A stretch of DNA of 64,000 nucleotides from Siniperca chuatsi (GCF_020085105.1 NC_058063.1:2441001-2505000), one strand, 5' to 3'. Positions 43,715-57,200 are shown, counted from the stretch's first letter. The notes: generated by a model not told the origin, from the letters alone. Numbers and translations are program-made.

Positions 43715-46700
43715 TCACAGAGACTGGTAGCCATCGGCCCTCCTCCTGCGGCCCAGCAGGTAGGCTACCACCACGATGACAATGAGCACCAGCAACGTCA
43801 CTCCCACAGCAATAGCAACGCGGTAGTCAGGCTGGTCAGCAGCACAGGGGTCAGCTGGAAAACACACACACACACACACACATCAGATTTAATTCTGACA
43901 ACCAATAAAACCCTATGCAATACTAAATTGCATGCATCTAATGTCATCAACACAAAAATCCAAAATTCAAAATCCTCATAACTTCAGTAATTATACATAT
44001 TACAGTCATATAAACTATTATTTGTTTAATGTATTAAGAAGTGCAAATGTCAGTAAACTAATGAAGTCATCAATCATTAGCTCCATTTGAAAGGTGACAT
44101 TTTGCAAAGGTTTCTTTACTTTTATTTACTCTGTATGGAAGTCTATGACTGCCAATATTATAAACTAATTTAATAAAATTTCAATTTCAATGTCCATTTG
44201 TGTGCTCATGACTACCAAAATTAAAATTAAAATCAAGACTCCAATTAAAGTTTTTTTCAAAATGGCAGGATTCTCACAGGCATCTTTTGTGAGATGTTTC
44301 AACCATTATATTATTGACCTTTATGTAAGTGACCATAAAAAGGCAATTTCAATTGAATTAAAATGACCTCAAATCAAGTTTAGTTTAAATGCAAAAGTCC
44401 AGTTTGCAATTTCATTTTCAAGTTTAGGTTGCACATTGTCTGACACTTTGAAAATGAAAATTATCTTTCATTTACAATGTCATTATCATTATGGCAATGT
44501 TATGCTTAGGAGTACATTGAAAATTATATGGTAATGGAGTTTTCATTTTCATTTTGGCACTAATTATTCATTTGACATTAAATTGAAAATGGAATTTAAA
44601 ATTGGAATCTCACTGAGTATGCCCGGTTCAAATTTCCACAAATCCCAACATGTATTGTATTATGGAAACTTAAAATTATTCAGATCTGTAATTTGCAAAC
44701 CAATCCACTTGTGTGCAAATTAGATGCTAGTCTATCAAGAGCAAAGTGGCACATATTTATTATCGGTACAAAAAAAGGCTCAAGGCAAAAGCATGCGTAA
44801 GCCCTTTTTTTGCATACTAATGTAAACATCGCATCAGCGACAGGCTGCTGGTACTGGTGAAACCTGCTATTCCTGGTCTGCAGGTGGCTGGTGATACATT
44901 CTACCGAGCGCGTTAACACACAGTTCAACAGAACATGCACAACTGTCTTACTCAACTGACACCCATGTAACTAAACTGTGATTACAGACCTCAGTAATGA
45001 TTATCATTGAGTAATTAATGACTAAATAGTATTTTACACTAGTAGCTAGTGGAGGCAGAGCTAATTTTAAGCTAATATACTTTTGGGTAGTTTAATATCT
45101 AACAATGCAATGGATTTTTATAAGATGATCATACATTTTGTTTGTAAAATATTATTCAGCAAAGTAACTATAGCTGTCAGACAAGTGTAGTGGAGTAAAA
45201 AGTAAAATATTCCCTCTGAAATGTAGTGGAGTAGCGTAAAATGGAACTATTTAGATACAGAACTTGAGTAAATTTACTTTCCACAACTGTGGATAATTAT
45301 GATGATGATGATGAAATTTGATCCCAGGCCTTCTTGCTGTAAGGACATAGTCCAATAATTCAAGCATAGACTGTTAACTGATTTTTTAAATGTGACTCAT
45401 GCGCAATGTAGATCATAACAAGGGAACCATGAGCGACACTGACCGGTTTCACTTAAGTGAAATGTGTTACAGACATTTATTTTAATATGCTTCCATGTAT
45501 TCCACTGAATTTTGACCATCTATGATTTGTTTCAAGAAATGTTCAAAAATGTTTCGCTCAGTACAATAACGTTTTGTGAGACTGTGTCACAATCAGCACA
45601 AACGGTTGATTAATCTAACTTGAAATTCTACAACTTGGTCAGAGACATCACTTTGAAAATATAGTACTTACATAGCCCTAATTTGAGACTTCATGTGAAG
45701 AAATTCTAATCCTTGCTGTACTGTGATATCAGTGAAGAATCTCAAGCCCTCTGTGCTTTGCAGGGCAGTCAGGGAGCTCGGTGCTTTCTTGCGGCTTTAT
45801 GGTTAGTGTTGACTGCTGCAGTGGTTTAGCACTCGTTAGCTATCACTTCTCAGTCATACAATATGTCTAGTGCTGTAGATGATGCGCTTTTCTTTTCAAC
45901 TATGGCTGCTACTAGTGCTCATGCTAACTAGTTTTTCTATTTATTCAGTGATCAAGAGAAAAATGTTTAGAAATTACTCATAGTAAAAGTTACCAGTCTA
46001 TCTAATTATAATTAATGACTTATTAGTGGAAGTAACTAAATACACTTTTAGTTACGTTTTTAGCTAAGTACATTTTTTAGGTACCTGTACTTTACTTGAA
46101 TATTTCTATTTTAGGCTACTTTCTACTTCTCCTTCACTACATATATGGTCCGTTTTTTAAATATTGTACTTTTTACTCCACTAAATTTATTTTAGAACTG
46201 TGGCAACTAGTTACCTTGCAGATTTAGGTTTTACATACAAAACATGTGATCACTTTATAAAAAAGATGCATTATTATACTTTAAACTGCTCAATACAACT
46301 ACATTACTCTACTGTACTTTATTATATACTGTTTAATATAAGTCATATAAAATTATAACACTCTGAAAGGAGCCATTATGGATAATGAGTACTTTTACTT
46401 TTGATACTTTATATACATTGCTGCTAATACTTCTGTACTTTTACTTATATATAATAATAATAATAATAATATAATTAATTAATATAATTTTGAATGCAGG
46501 ACTTTTACTTGTAAACATGTATTGATGAGAAGCTCTCATTGAGCCAAAAATGCTCCCTGATGAATCTTTCTTCATGAAGACACTTACGAGAGCCAAAGTC
46601 GTTGCTCTTGGTCAGATTGAAGGCCTGCATCCTGTCTTGATTGACATCCAGGTACAGTCCGTTCCCCATGTAGAGTGATTCGCCCTTGCAGGAGTAGGAG

Positions 46701-47344
46701 TGTCCGACCTTTGCAGTGAAGAGCTGCACTGACTTGTTGTTGGCACTGTACTGACTGTTACCTGGAACAGTGAAACAAAGCAATGCTCATGTCCTTTCAG
46801 GGCATAGTCATGATTCCCATAACAACAAATGCTGATGATCAGATATGGAACCAAACTTGTTAGACTGCACTGCACTGAAAGTCGATTGGTTGTTACTGGG
46901 ATCATATGCTTAACAGTAATTCCACAGATTATGTCTATAGATACAGTAGTTGAACAGACACACACACACACACAAACAAGGAAGTTGTTGGCTCTCGAAT
47001 GCTTCTTATCAATGTCAATATTTGCCCGTTTTGTGCAGCCCCCACCTGCAGCTGAAATATCATGCACGTGCAGTGACCCAATAAAAACAGTCTAAAGTTT
47101 AATCGATAAAATGGCAGTAAATCATGTGCAGAGACTGGAAAAAAATGTGGAATAAAATAAAATTCCCTACTTACCTCCTTTGCTGAAGGGGTAGGAGAGG
47201 ACAAAAGACAGAGCATCAACGTAGACAGTATTATCAGCAGTGCTCTGAGGAAAACAAAGAAAATTATTTTTTATTATTATTAGTCTTATTACTATTATTA
47301 TTCCTATTATTATTCTATGTGGAATTTGCATTGTGCTACTGTAT

Positions 47345-47402
<58 letters not shown>

Positions 47403-50400
47403 CTCTCTCAACCTAACCGGCTGCGGCGGCAGATAGCCGCCCACCCTGAGTCTGGTTCTGCTCGAGGTTTTTCCTTGCCACTGTCGCCAAGTGCTTGCTC
47501 ATGGTGGGATTTGTTGGGTCTCTGTAAATAATATCATAAAGAGTCCGGTCTACACCTGCTCTATAGGAAAAGTGCAATGAGATAACTTCTGTTATGAATT
47601 GGTGCTATAGAAATAAAATTGAATTGAAATTGAAAAAAAGTGAGATTAATTATTTAATTAATTAATTTCCAAACAATCCAACAATCTTTCTAAGAAATCT
47701 CTTCTCTACACTGGTTCACATATATGTTAACAGTATTTGTTCACAGTAGGGTTGTGTTCTGATAGCCAGGTTTTGTGATAAAATACCCTAATTTGGTAAA
47801 TACACAAATCTAACCAAACCAAAGATATCAATCTTTCTCATTAGCAAAGCGCGATGTTAAGAACGTTTAGGTAGTCGTTGAACTATAAATATGTAATCAG
47901 TCAGACACAGGTTTTTTTTGTTGTCGTTCTTTGAATGTCAATCTTTGAGTTTATTTTTTAAGTTGTTTATAACTTTTGTTACTTACAGTAGTTTAGAGCT
48001 AAAGCTAAATAGCTTCGATAAAGGTTTAGAAAGGATTCAGACTCAACGAGCAGATTAGAGCTGAAGCGATCAGTTGATAGACAGAAAATTAATCAGCAAC
48101 TATTTTGATAACTGATTAATAATTTCAGTCATTTTTCAAGCCAAAAGGCCAAATAGTCACTAGTTTCTGCTCTTCCACTGTGATGATTTTCTGCTTTTCT
48201 TCTTTTTTATATCTTTGTAAACTGAATATCTTTGGGTTTTGGACTGTTAGTCGGTCAAAACAAGACATTTGAAGACGTTTACCAAGCACCTTTAACACTG
48301 ACAACCTGTTCACCTGGAATGTCACTTAGAAAACCACTACATGAATCACACAAGCGTCGTGGAATGAGGCAGTGTAAGGCAGTTTCCTTGTCACATGCTC
48401 TTAGAGCAGGCTTGTCAACTAAACTTCTTCCAGTTCCTATAGGAAATTACCAGTCAAACAATTTATTATTCATCAAAAGACTGAATAGGTTAATTGTGTT
48501 AATGTCACAGCATTTAATTGTTCTTTTTTTTTGTTATAATACTAAAACAGTGTGAGCAGGTCAAAGATAATGTACTGCAAAAACAAGGACTGACCTAATT
48601 GCCTCCCCTATCTCCAGCTCTCAACATTATACTTCTACGTATATTTGTGCCAAATCTTGGAAATCAAAAGTACCTTGTTGAACATGAACGTGATGAAGCC
48701 CTCTTTGAAGACAAGGGTAAGGTTGGCCTTGGTTTCCTGACAACCTCCTTCTGCTTTGGTCAACTGTGGCTGAACAATGAAGGTTCCATTGGTCTGAAAG
48801 ATAACAGAGAGAAATCAGGCATCTGGGTGGCCACCTTGTATCAGAATGTTCCAGAAGGTACCATGGCAGCTACAGTGTTTCTTTAGAGAAACACTGTAGC
48901 CTTGTCATGCAGGATTGGCAATTGTCATATGACACAAAGATGACACACATCTAACCTTCCACAATCATCAAATGCACTATAATGAGGAAATCACTGCATG
49001 AAAACATTTTCTCAATTCCTGAAAATAGGATGCTGACAGTTGCATTGCTGAACGCTGAGTCAGAGGCTCGTGTAGATAGTTCTATCCATGTTGATACATT
49101 TCTAAATGGTTTACTAAATCCCTAAATGCAAGTTTAAGATTAGAATCTGCTCAAAAAAATTCTTTTCCGGGGCTCTTGCTGTGTCTATTGTGACTGATGA
49201 AATGTACCTTTGGTGTTGCCAGTCGGATCTGTAGCGCCATCTGAGCCAACAGGCAAACCACTTTTTTGTCTGTCATTAGGCTATAGTTTCCTACAGTCAG
49301 GTTAACGGGGGGAGTAGGTTTAGGAGGAGGTGGGGGTGTAGTCTTGGGGGTGGTGGTTGTAGGCTTGGGGGTGGTGGTTGTATGCTTGGGGGTGGTGGTT
49401 GTAGGCTTGGGGGGTGGTGGTTGTATGCTTGGGGTGGTGGTTGTAGGCTTGGGGGTGGTGGTTGTAGGCTTGGGGGTGGTGGTTGTAGGCTTAGGGGTGG
49501 TGGTTGTAGGCTTAGGGGTGGTGGTTGTATGCTTGGGGGTGGTGGTTGTAGGGTTGGGGGTGGTGGTCTTCTGAGTGGTGGTCTTGTGAGTGGCGGCGGT
49601 GGTTGGCAGTGAGGCACTAAATGCATCCGCAGGCGACATGGTTACAGAAGGTTTGGATTTCTTTTCATCTTCAGCCAATGACAGCGCTTCAGTCAAAAAA
49701 CCAGAGAGGGAGAAAGAAATCATTTTCAATATTCATACATAAATCACTTCCCAACTTAGTTATATTCTGCTTATATTCTTCTGCTGCATTACACTACATC
49801 GAACATATTATACGTTTTTATGGCTAGCACGGGTTAGCAAGCAACTGCCTACTGACACATCTAGCAGGCTCAGAGCAGCATTATCATTGTGTCACCTGAA
49901 TTTTCTCCTAATGTTTGTTGACTAAAACTGCTGATCTTTGAACTGTGAGCAGCTTAGTCCTTTAAACAAATATAGTAAAATGAGCAGACTGACAGTTTGA
50001 CAGCGTGACTGTTTTTCATGTTGACATCAGCTGATGTTGCCATATGTAGGTACACAAGTACATGTTTTCAGTACACAGCTTATCTGCAGGTTCAGGCAGG
50101 GGTTACTGAAATGGCATATGGTGACTGGGCTTTAAACACACATGGCTGACTTTAAAAAAGTGTCACTTTCATGGAACTGATTGTGTTCATCTTGAGCCAG
50201 ACAGACTGATAGGGGACTAGGGTTAGGGTCCGGCATAAAAGAGTAAATACAAACTATGACCTCCAGACAGTGGTCAGCATTAAGTAAACAACCACCAAAG
50301 TGGACACAAATAACTACAAACTACAAAACTACTAGAACTACAAAAGACCTAATTCTAGACCACATGATCTAAAATCTATGTATAGAGTAATTCATTTGAC

Positions 50401-50998
50401 TTAATTGCACTTAAGTATATTACTTAAGTTACTTACTTACTAATGTTAGTTGTACTCCCAAAGAAAGCCATGGAAAACTTGCTAAAGTGGCGTAAAACTG
50501 CAAAAGCCAATATTCAACCTTCAACCCCACAGAGGCAGAGTCATCCTGTCCTCTAAAAAAACTGCCTGCTCTGCCAGCAGACATGTGACTCAGACCTGTA
50601 ACACGGTCGGAAGACTGCGGAAATTTCTGTTCCCTAAACAATCCAGGAAGTCACAGTGAGGTCTCATAATAACATCAAATGTCTCATTTAAACATGCAAA
50701 GGCTTTCTGATAACCTGATAAAAGCATAAAGGCTGCACAGGCTACAATCATTTCGAGCATCCTACTTTTGACACGAGTCACTGCGTGAAGCAACACAGTT
50801 CTGTTGTGTTATAAAAGACTTACTTAATGTACTGGAGCAAAACAGTTTTTGTACAATTTAAGTAATTCACTAACTAAAAAAAACAAACCCCTCTACAGAA
50901 TGTTTTTGCTTTCATTTCGACAAACTCGTCGAAATAGAAAGTGCCTTACCTGAGACAGCACAGAAGGCTAGGAAAATGAAGCCAGCAGTCCTCTTCAT
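43715..50998 (-). CDS. cd68: CD68/macrosialin-like LAMP-family glycoprotein, 6 exons
   Basis: A type I lysosomal/endosomal glycoprotein; CD68 is the macrophage member of the LAMP family. Minus-strand exons: 50998-50950, 49686-49208, 48793-48674, 47244-47175, 46761-46588 and 43854-43715. All are GT/AG with matching phases, giving 343 aa (human CD68 354). A signal peptide covers residues 1-17 (MKRTAGFIFLAFCAVS). A Thr/Pro mucin stalk (about 40-145) has 7-residue PTTTTPK repeats. One LAMP lumenal domain (about 148-305) has four cysteines at 161, 194, 264 and 301, as expected for two disulfides. The transmembrane span is about 310-331, and the tail GRRRRADGYQSL ends in the GYxxL lysosome-sorting signal. 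A single LAMP domain after a mucin stalk favours CD68 over LAMP1/2; another LAMP-family member remains possible. Confidence 0.85.
45175..45290. repeat. Fragment of the TTCCACCACTG-ended repeat (cd68-like intron 5)
   Basis: Contains 'gtgtagtggagtaaaaagta' and 'aaatgtagtggagtag', ending near 'ctttccacaactgtgg'. Partial copy. Confidence 0.55.
46023..46515. repeat. Larger copy of the TTCCACCACTG-ended repeat family (cd68-like intron 5)
   Basis: Runs in the opposite sense to 45175: 'ggaagtaactaaatacactt', 'gtacctgtactttacttg', 'tgtactttttactccact', 'ttttgaatgcaggacttttacttgtaa'. Non-coding and widely repeated in this window. It abuts exon 5. Confidence 0.65.
47345..47401. repeat. (CT)n microsatellite
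   Basis: 57 bases of pure CT in cd68-like intron 3, about 100 bases upstream of exon 4 on the minus strand. Confidence 0.9.
47425..47635 (+). mobile_element. L2-like LINE/SINE 3' end
   Basis: Contains 'ctggttctgctcgaggtttt', 'gccaagtgcttgctcatggt' and a 3' end of AATAAAATTGAATTGAA. These are typical of L2-type 3' untranslated regions in fish. It sits in cd68-like intron 3 beside the CT tract. Confidence 0.7.
49319..49580 (-). repeat. cd68: 21-bp coding minisatellite in the cd68-like mucin stalk
   Basis: About ten 21-bp units (plus view, gtggtggttgtaggcttgggg) encode PTTTTPK/HTTTTPK heptads. Units differ mainly at one base giving Pro or His. One unit carries a +1 and the next a -1 change in the G run (49409-49434), which briefly shifts the frame to yield SIQPPPP, then restores it. 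Thr residues are likely O-glycosylated. Confidence 0.88.
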
Positions 50999-52300
50999 GG
51001 TGACAGGTTGCTGCTGCACGTCTGCGGACACCAGTTCAATATTCAGCTTCAGCGCCGCGGCTCCGCTGATAAATCCACAGAGGCGTCAAGCTGCGGGAGG
51101 CACAGGACGACCGGAAGGGTTTGATTGGTTGGTTTAAAAGCCCCCCTAATTGTGAACGAAAACTTGCAGCAAGTATTAGGTACTGTGGGGAGCCAAATAG
51201 CCTAAAACAACTGTATCCGTGTTAGATTTGTATACATATATTTAAGTAAAAGACTATTCCTTTTTTATATTTTATAGCATTCTTCATATTAATTTCATTT
51301 TATGTAAAAAAAAAAAAAATCAACGTGATTATTAGAATTTTGGAGATTCTTATTTAGTTTTCAGGTAGGTTTTCCCCCAACTCTGTGGTAAATGAATGGA
51401 TATATTGATGGATTGTAATATATAAACCATTTTGAATGGGTTTTCTGCATGGATTAAGGATTTTTCAGGGGTAAAACAAAATAAGATTACAAAGTGCTGC
51501 CTAATTTGTATCTTAAAGGGGCCTGACGTTTTTACCAGTTCATTCAAATTGTACATTGCAAACTCAAACTGTAGTCTATCGAGGGGTTTTGATGGGGTTT
51601 CTGAGTCGGTTAAGGAGTTTTAAAGTTGGACCATAATGTTTTAATTAAAGTGAAAATCCAGGGTTCACTACAAATTTAACATTATTTAATTGACAATTTA
51701 ATGAATCGCATATTTTTTTCTTAATATATTATATCACTTTAATTCAAACCTGGCTTTTAGTTTTCAAGATATCTCCTCGGTCAAGTGGGAATTTGAGCCA
51801 GTTAGTTGTGTTATATGAGTCGGAGGATGAGAACGGGCTAACCTACAATACATCTGCAGCAAGGTGTTATGAGTCAAATATTTTGAAGAGGCACTGTAGC
51901 GCTGTGGGGATTTTATTTTGAAAGCAGTAACCGTAAAGCGCTAAAGATTCTGTTAAACTTGACATGAAGTGAGCTCGTTACTCAGGAAACGAAAGTAATG
52001 TGACAGCAGGGAGGAACCCGTTGCCTAAAACTGGAGCGAGAGGTCGCAAGTTATTTTCCACCAGAATGAAACGAAACCTGTGCTAAACTCTGGCCTGACC
52101 GCACACACAAGACCTGCCTTGTTGGTTTGTTCATGTGATCCCCTGTTATTTAAGACTACATTTACCATGGCCACATCTCAACTACCAACATGACATACAT
52201 TTTACTGAAGAAAGAAAGCGGCTGCAGGCTTCATTGTATGCACGGGAACACACACTCCCAACTGCAAGAAGCAGCAGTACACACAGGCCTCGAGACAGCT
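50999..52300 (-). promoter_or_regulatory. cd68-like 5' flank, then gene-free sequence
   Basis: Reading on the minus strand, CCAACCAATC (about 51121-51130) lies about 125 bases upstream of the ATG and could be a CCAAT box. No TATA box is clear. Bases 51150-52300 contain no exon I can support. Confidence 0.35.
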
Positions 52301-52309
52301 GTAGTAATT

Positions 52310-52960
52310 ATGATTCTGGTTGTAGTAATCAGAATCAGAAATACTACTACTACAATAATAGCAGTAATAGTACTAGTAACAGTAGCAATAGTAGTAGTAA
52401 TAGTACAACTGTCATAGTCGTGATAGCAGTGGTTGTAGTAGCAGTATTTATAGTAAAATAGTAGTAGTAATATTGGTTGTTATTGTACTAGTAGTAGTCG
52501 TAGTTTATGACTAGTATATGGTAATAATAGTGGTAGTAGCAATAGTAGTAGTAGTTATAGTATTAGTAGCAGTGGTCATAGAAGTTATAGTAATAGTAGT
52601 TGTACTGGGTAGAGTAGTAGTATTTGTAGTTGCAGTAGTAGTACTGTCTTTAGTAGTCGTGACACTATTAGTTATAGTAGTTGTAGTAATATAATAGTAA
52701 CAGTAATATTGTAGTAGGGGTATAAGTAGCAGTGTAATAGTAGTACAAGTTATAGTAGCATTAGTATTAGATGTAGTATGTAGTAGTTTAGCACTGGTTA
52801 GTAGTAGTAGTAATAGTAGGAGTAGTTGTAGTTGTAGTAGTAGTATTCATAGTAGCAGTAGTTATAGTAAACGCAGTGTTGTTAGTAGTAGTAGCATTAT
52901 TAGTTATAGTAGCAGAGGTGGCTGCAGTGGTAGTAGCACCTGCAGAAGTAGTAGAGGGAC
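52310..52960. repeat. Degenerate (TAG)n repeat region
   Basis: About 650 bases made of TAG/TAA/CAG/TTG triplets in imperfect array ('gtagtagtaatagtag'). Open frames here are artefacts of the low complexity. Near its left edge 'aatcagaatcagaaatac' matches the Rex1 3' tail in minus orientation, so the array may have grown from a Rex1 tail. Confidence 0.8.
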
Positions 52961-53929
52961 AAGGAATGTACTAGCATCAGTAAACAGAACACTGAGGATA
53001 TTTCCTGACTTCATGTGACACAGAAAGAGGAAATAAGTTGTGTCCCAAACATACACACATGAGCCTGTGGTTCACAGTGACACTGTTTAATTATGAGCTT
53101 GCATATGTTATATGCAGCCTAAAGGAGGAACCTGCGCAAGGGCGTAATTTACCTGCTGTGAAAGCAGTAGTGTAATGTCTTCTGTGGCTCCGGAGGGAAC
53201 TTTCTATAGTCTGAGAAACATAACATAACCAGGGAGTTTGGGAAATTTGCTCGAGACTTAAAAATGTGATTCAATATAACTCCCTTTTTTTAAAAACATG
53301 GACATTGACCAGGCGAAGAGCACCCAATGAAAGGCACCGTCCACTTGTATTATGTAGGATCCAGGGTTTTTGGAGCTTAATCCATGCTAGGGACTAAAAG
53401 TCACAATATCTCAGCCTCTGCTGCTTCAATTTTGACTGTTCTTTTTTTCAAAATGTGTCTCTCAAATCCCTCAACGTTGTAGAAGCGAAATAATAAATCG
53501 CTAGAATACTTAATTAAGACATATAGAAAATGTATTCTTCTGGTATTTTTTAGTTTAGGCCCACTTTGTGTACAAAATATAAAATAATGGTAGCAACACC
53601 ACCAAAAATTCAAAAGAGAAGATTGGAACCTTCTGTTGCTCCTAACAATAAAGCCAAGTTCTTATGTTTTGCTATTAAAAGTTTGAGTACATTAATTATA
53701 TATGTAAACATTGCAGTAAAACAGGTTTATATTTTGAATTCTGACGGGCTACGAAGCACAAACATGATACATATCATTACTTAAGCTATTCATAATGTAT
53801 GTATGTGAATGAACCTCAAATTAATGATCAACTGGGCCTTTAATCTAGCTGCTGCTCCGCTTTAACATGAAACAAAAACACAAGGCGCGATTTCGTCTCC
53901 ATCTAAATTATGGCAGCTGTGTGTTTTCA
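52961..53929. other. Gene-free stretch with a dispersed repeat
   Basis: Bases 53150-53520 share ordered phrases with 35870-36300. The rest shows no exon or named repeat. Confidence 0.45.
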
Positions 53930-54225
53930 CTTTCGCCATTGGTTTGATTTCCCGGGAAAATGTTATGATAATGAGGTCACTCTCTGCCAATCCCGATGCA
54001 GCAAACCTAACTGGCCCCGCCTTCGATGACGACAAATGAGAGGAAACTGTACAATACCGTAAAAGGAAAATACTCCCGCATGCGCAGTGGTTTGAGTTTT
54101 GTTTGAAGTGAACTGCTGCCTGGGACTGCCCTACAAGCTGCAAAGTCGCCAAGCATTTGATTTTAACAGTATATCTTTCTCATTTCCTTTATATTCTTTT
54201 AGTGCATCTATGCATCGTAGAGACG
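53930..54225 (+). promoter_or_regulatory. ing2: ing2 promoter and 5' UTR
   Basis: Contains an inverted CCAAT box (CCATTGG, 53937-53943) and CGCATGCGCA at 54077-54086, which matches the NRF-1 site. There is no TATA box. These features fit a housekeeping chromatin gene. The transcript start is probably between 54060 and 54150, by inference. Confidence 0.6.
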
Positions 54226-57200
54226 ATGTTAGGCCATCACTATCCAAATGCCGACAAGTCGCAACAACTGGTCAACTATGTGGAGGATTATCTGGAATGT
54301 GTGGAGTCCCTGCCTTTGGACATACAAAGAAATGTTTCTGTGCTTCGCGAAATTGATGCAAAGTATCAAGGTATTGTGTCTACATGTTTTTATCATTAAT
54401 TACAACTGCGTGTATAAAACTGGCAAACATTAACGGCAGACTGACAGGGTGTGCTGAAATGGTGGAGCAGGCGCGAGCCTTGTGTTCCCATTTTGCAAAA
54501 AACCGAGCGCCCCTTGTTCATATCTACTTCGAGAAGCAGTAATGGGACTAACGTTAGCTGAAATATGGATAATTACTTTAAAGAGCCAAGTGTTAAGTTA
54601 ATGAAAAACAAGTTAGCCATCCGTCAGTTAGCTTAGCCCGGATACACTCCGTCCTGTTTTGCGTGTGACACCAAACTCAATGAGGAAAAATCTGAAATTT
54701 GATATTTCTTTCTCTCGGCAAACGTACATATACATTATGACCCGATAAAAAATCTGGTATATATACTTCGTGTCCAGTGGCAAATTCGGCATCAATATAA
54801 TCCAAAAACTAGCACTGTGTAATAATAAAATCTCAACTTTTGTGATAGGTACACACTGCCGCCTACTACGGTGTTTCCACGGATGATTATTGTGCGAATA
54901 CCAGGGAAAACAATGAATAAACTTGGGCATTTATTCGAATTAAACGATGCTTGGTGTATTTAATGTATGCCGAAGCCCAGAACGTAGAATAAAGATGTGT
55001 AGGAGGTCATAAATTGTGTTCATTGAAGCGTGAACCCTGCGAAGCGATGACCATGGTTAACATACACTGCCGTTTTTTAATGTAAAAACAATCCTCATTG
55101 TTATGTGGAGGCAGGGAGAGCAGCGGCTTACAACCAGCCTCCGTTAACGTTACAAGTAAGTTCCACGACAACATCGACAGTTAATATGACATACACCGAT
55201 AGAATTAACGACGGATTAAATTTCGATTGTTTGAAAGCGAGATTACACAACTCCGAGGGTTTGTGCGGTATCTGCCCCTCCACTCTGCTCCGTCAAGTGT
55301 AAACCGCAGAGCCGGATACCTCCTCTTCTAGGCAACCCCCCTTCAACATCTGACTGCCGTCATTTCCTGTAGACACAAATTCACTGCGGCTCAGGACATC
55401 CATGGGCTCAGCCCTCATCCTTCTTCTTCCTTGAGGTTTTTTTGGCAGTTGGTGTGTTTAATGTTGCATTACTGCCTCCTTCTGGATATTGTCTTCCTCA
55501 CTGTCCAATCTTTGAAAGTGTTATTAGTCCAATAGCTCTCATAAAACCAGATAACCATTTGTTACCCTCCACACTCCCATTAATGATATACGTTTTACAC
55601 TGGCCTCTAGTTCCCCTAATTCTTACCATTCCTACTTCATTTTATCCTCCATCTCATAATCATCTTAATCTGCTACACTTAACTTGACAGTACTCATTAT
55701 TGCACTATTACTTATTACTTATGTTATTACATTGTATTATACCGTGCATACTAATCAACCTCTAAATCCACTTTGGTACTTACACTTATTTAGCTTTTAT
55801 ACTTTATATCCACATGTACTTAATTTATCTTACCTGTATTGTAGTGTATTATATTCTGATTTGCTTAGTAAGTCTCCTTTCTATTCTCCAGCGTGCACTG
55901 ACGTGACAGTGAGCAGCTGTAATAAAAGAGTTTCCCCTCGGGGATCAGTAAAGTATTTCTGATTCTGATTTTGGATTGAGTGTAGATCTCTTCATTTTGT
56001 TGCGTTATCCCAATACTGTTGCCACTATTTTTCTTAACACTATGCTATTCCCCTCTGATTTTGAAAGTCTAATATTAATTTCGACAATTTCTCTTTTGAT
56101 CGGCAATCTGTCTGCTGTTTTGTTTCCAAGGATACCTGAATGTGCTGGGATCCACAGAAATGTGATATTTTCCCTTGACTAACTACTCTTGAATTGGTGG
56201 ATCCTGATGATTACTGGCTGTACCTATCTTGTCACTACAAATGAGTATTTTGGTTGAGCTCACCTGTTCAGCCCATCAGCATTACAAACAGTTCAGCAGT
56301 ATATACATTTAAAAAATCTAATTTGCTAATTTCCACCTGGTAGCTGGGAATCACAACTGCAGACCCTGTTGCATCTGTTTGTGGATCCTTTGATCCATAA
56401 GTAAAAATCTTTAAATAGTCCATATACTTTCGGTCCCTATGCCCTCCTCCAGGCCCAACTGCTTCTAACGTGTCCAACTTCAGTTTCACTTAAACAAAAG
56501 TTTATAGTGTCTGCTGAAGACTTGCACCAAGATACAGATGAAATTCAACCCAGTCTCTAAATAAACATATGGCCCTTATTTTTCAGATGTAATGTGTCAA
56601 CAATAGAGCCAGTTTTGTATATTCATATAAAAACAGTCACTGTCAGGCTGACACAATGTACCACACGTGTTGCATTTTTCTACCTTTTTATAGTAATGTA
56701 CAATTTTCAGAACTTTCAAAATGACAAATGGCATCTTACACTGGAGTATTTGTAAAGATAACTAAATACTGTAATAATAAAAAATTACTGTAAATATAGC
56801 TGATGTAGTCTACAAACTGTATACATTATGATTGTAATTGTTAAGTTTTTGTCTAGTGTATACCGGCATGTCTGTTTTTATTAAGGCACCATACATTTAG
56901 ATATTTTCTTGACATCAAAAATATACATGAAAGCACACAGCCGTAAACCACAATTTGTACTCTAGTAACAGAAACTCATTACAGCATTTTACAGTAAGCA
57001 AGAGATAGGAAATGCACTGCAGTGACAATGAAATGATTAGCAGTTATGTTGCAATGCTGTACCCAGGCCTGTCACGATAACTACTTTTGTTGGACGATGT
57101 ATTGTGAAAGCAACAATTGTGATAAACGATATTATTGTCATTTTAAGAGCATTTGCATCTCGTTCCGTTACATTCATTTGCATTAAGCATAGGGCTTGTG

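Noticed and set aside
49319-49580. Regular 21-bp repeats resembling a CRISPR-like array
   Set aside because: There are no unique spacers; the units are back to back, in frame and encode a Thr/Pro mucin stalk in a spliced vertebrate gene.
52135-52461. Asn/Ser-rich 108-codon frame
   Set aside because: It is produced by the TAG-type triplet array and has no start context, splice sites or domain.
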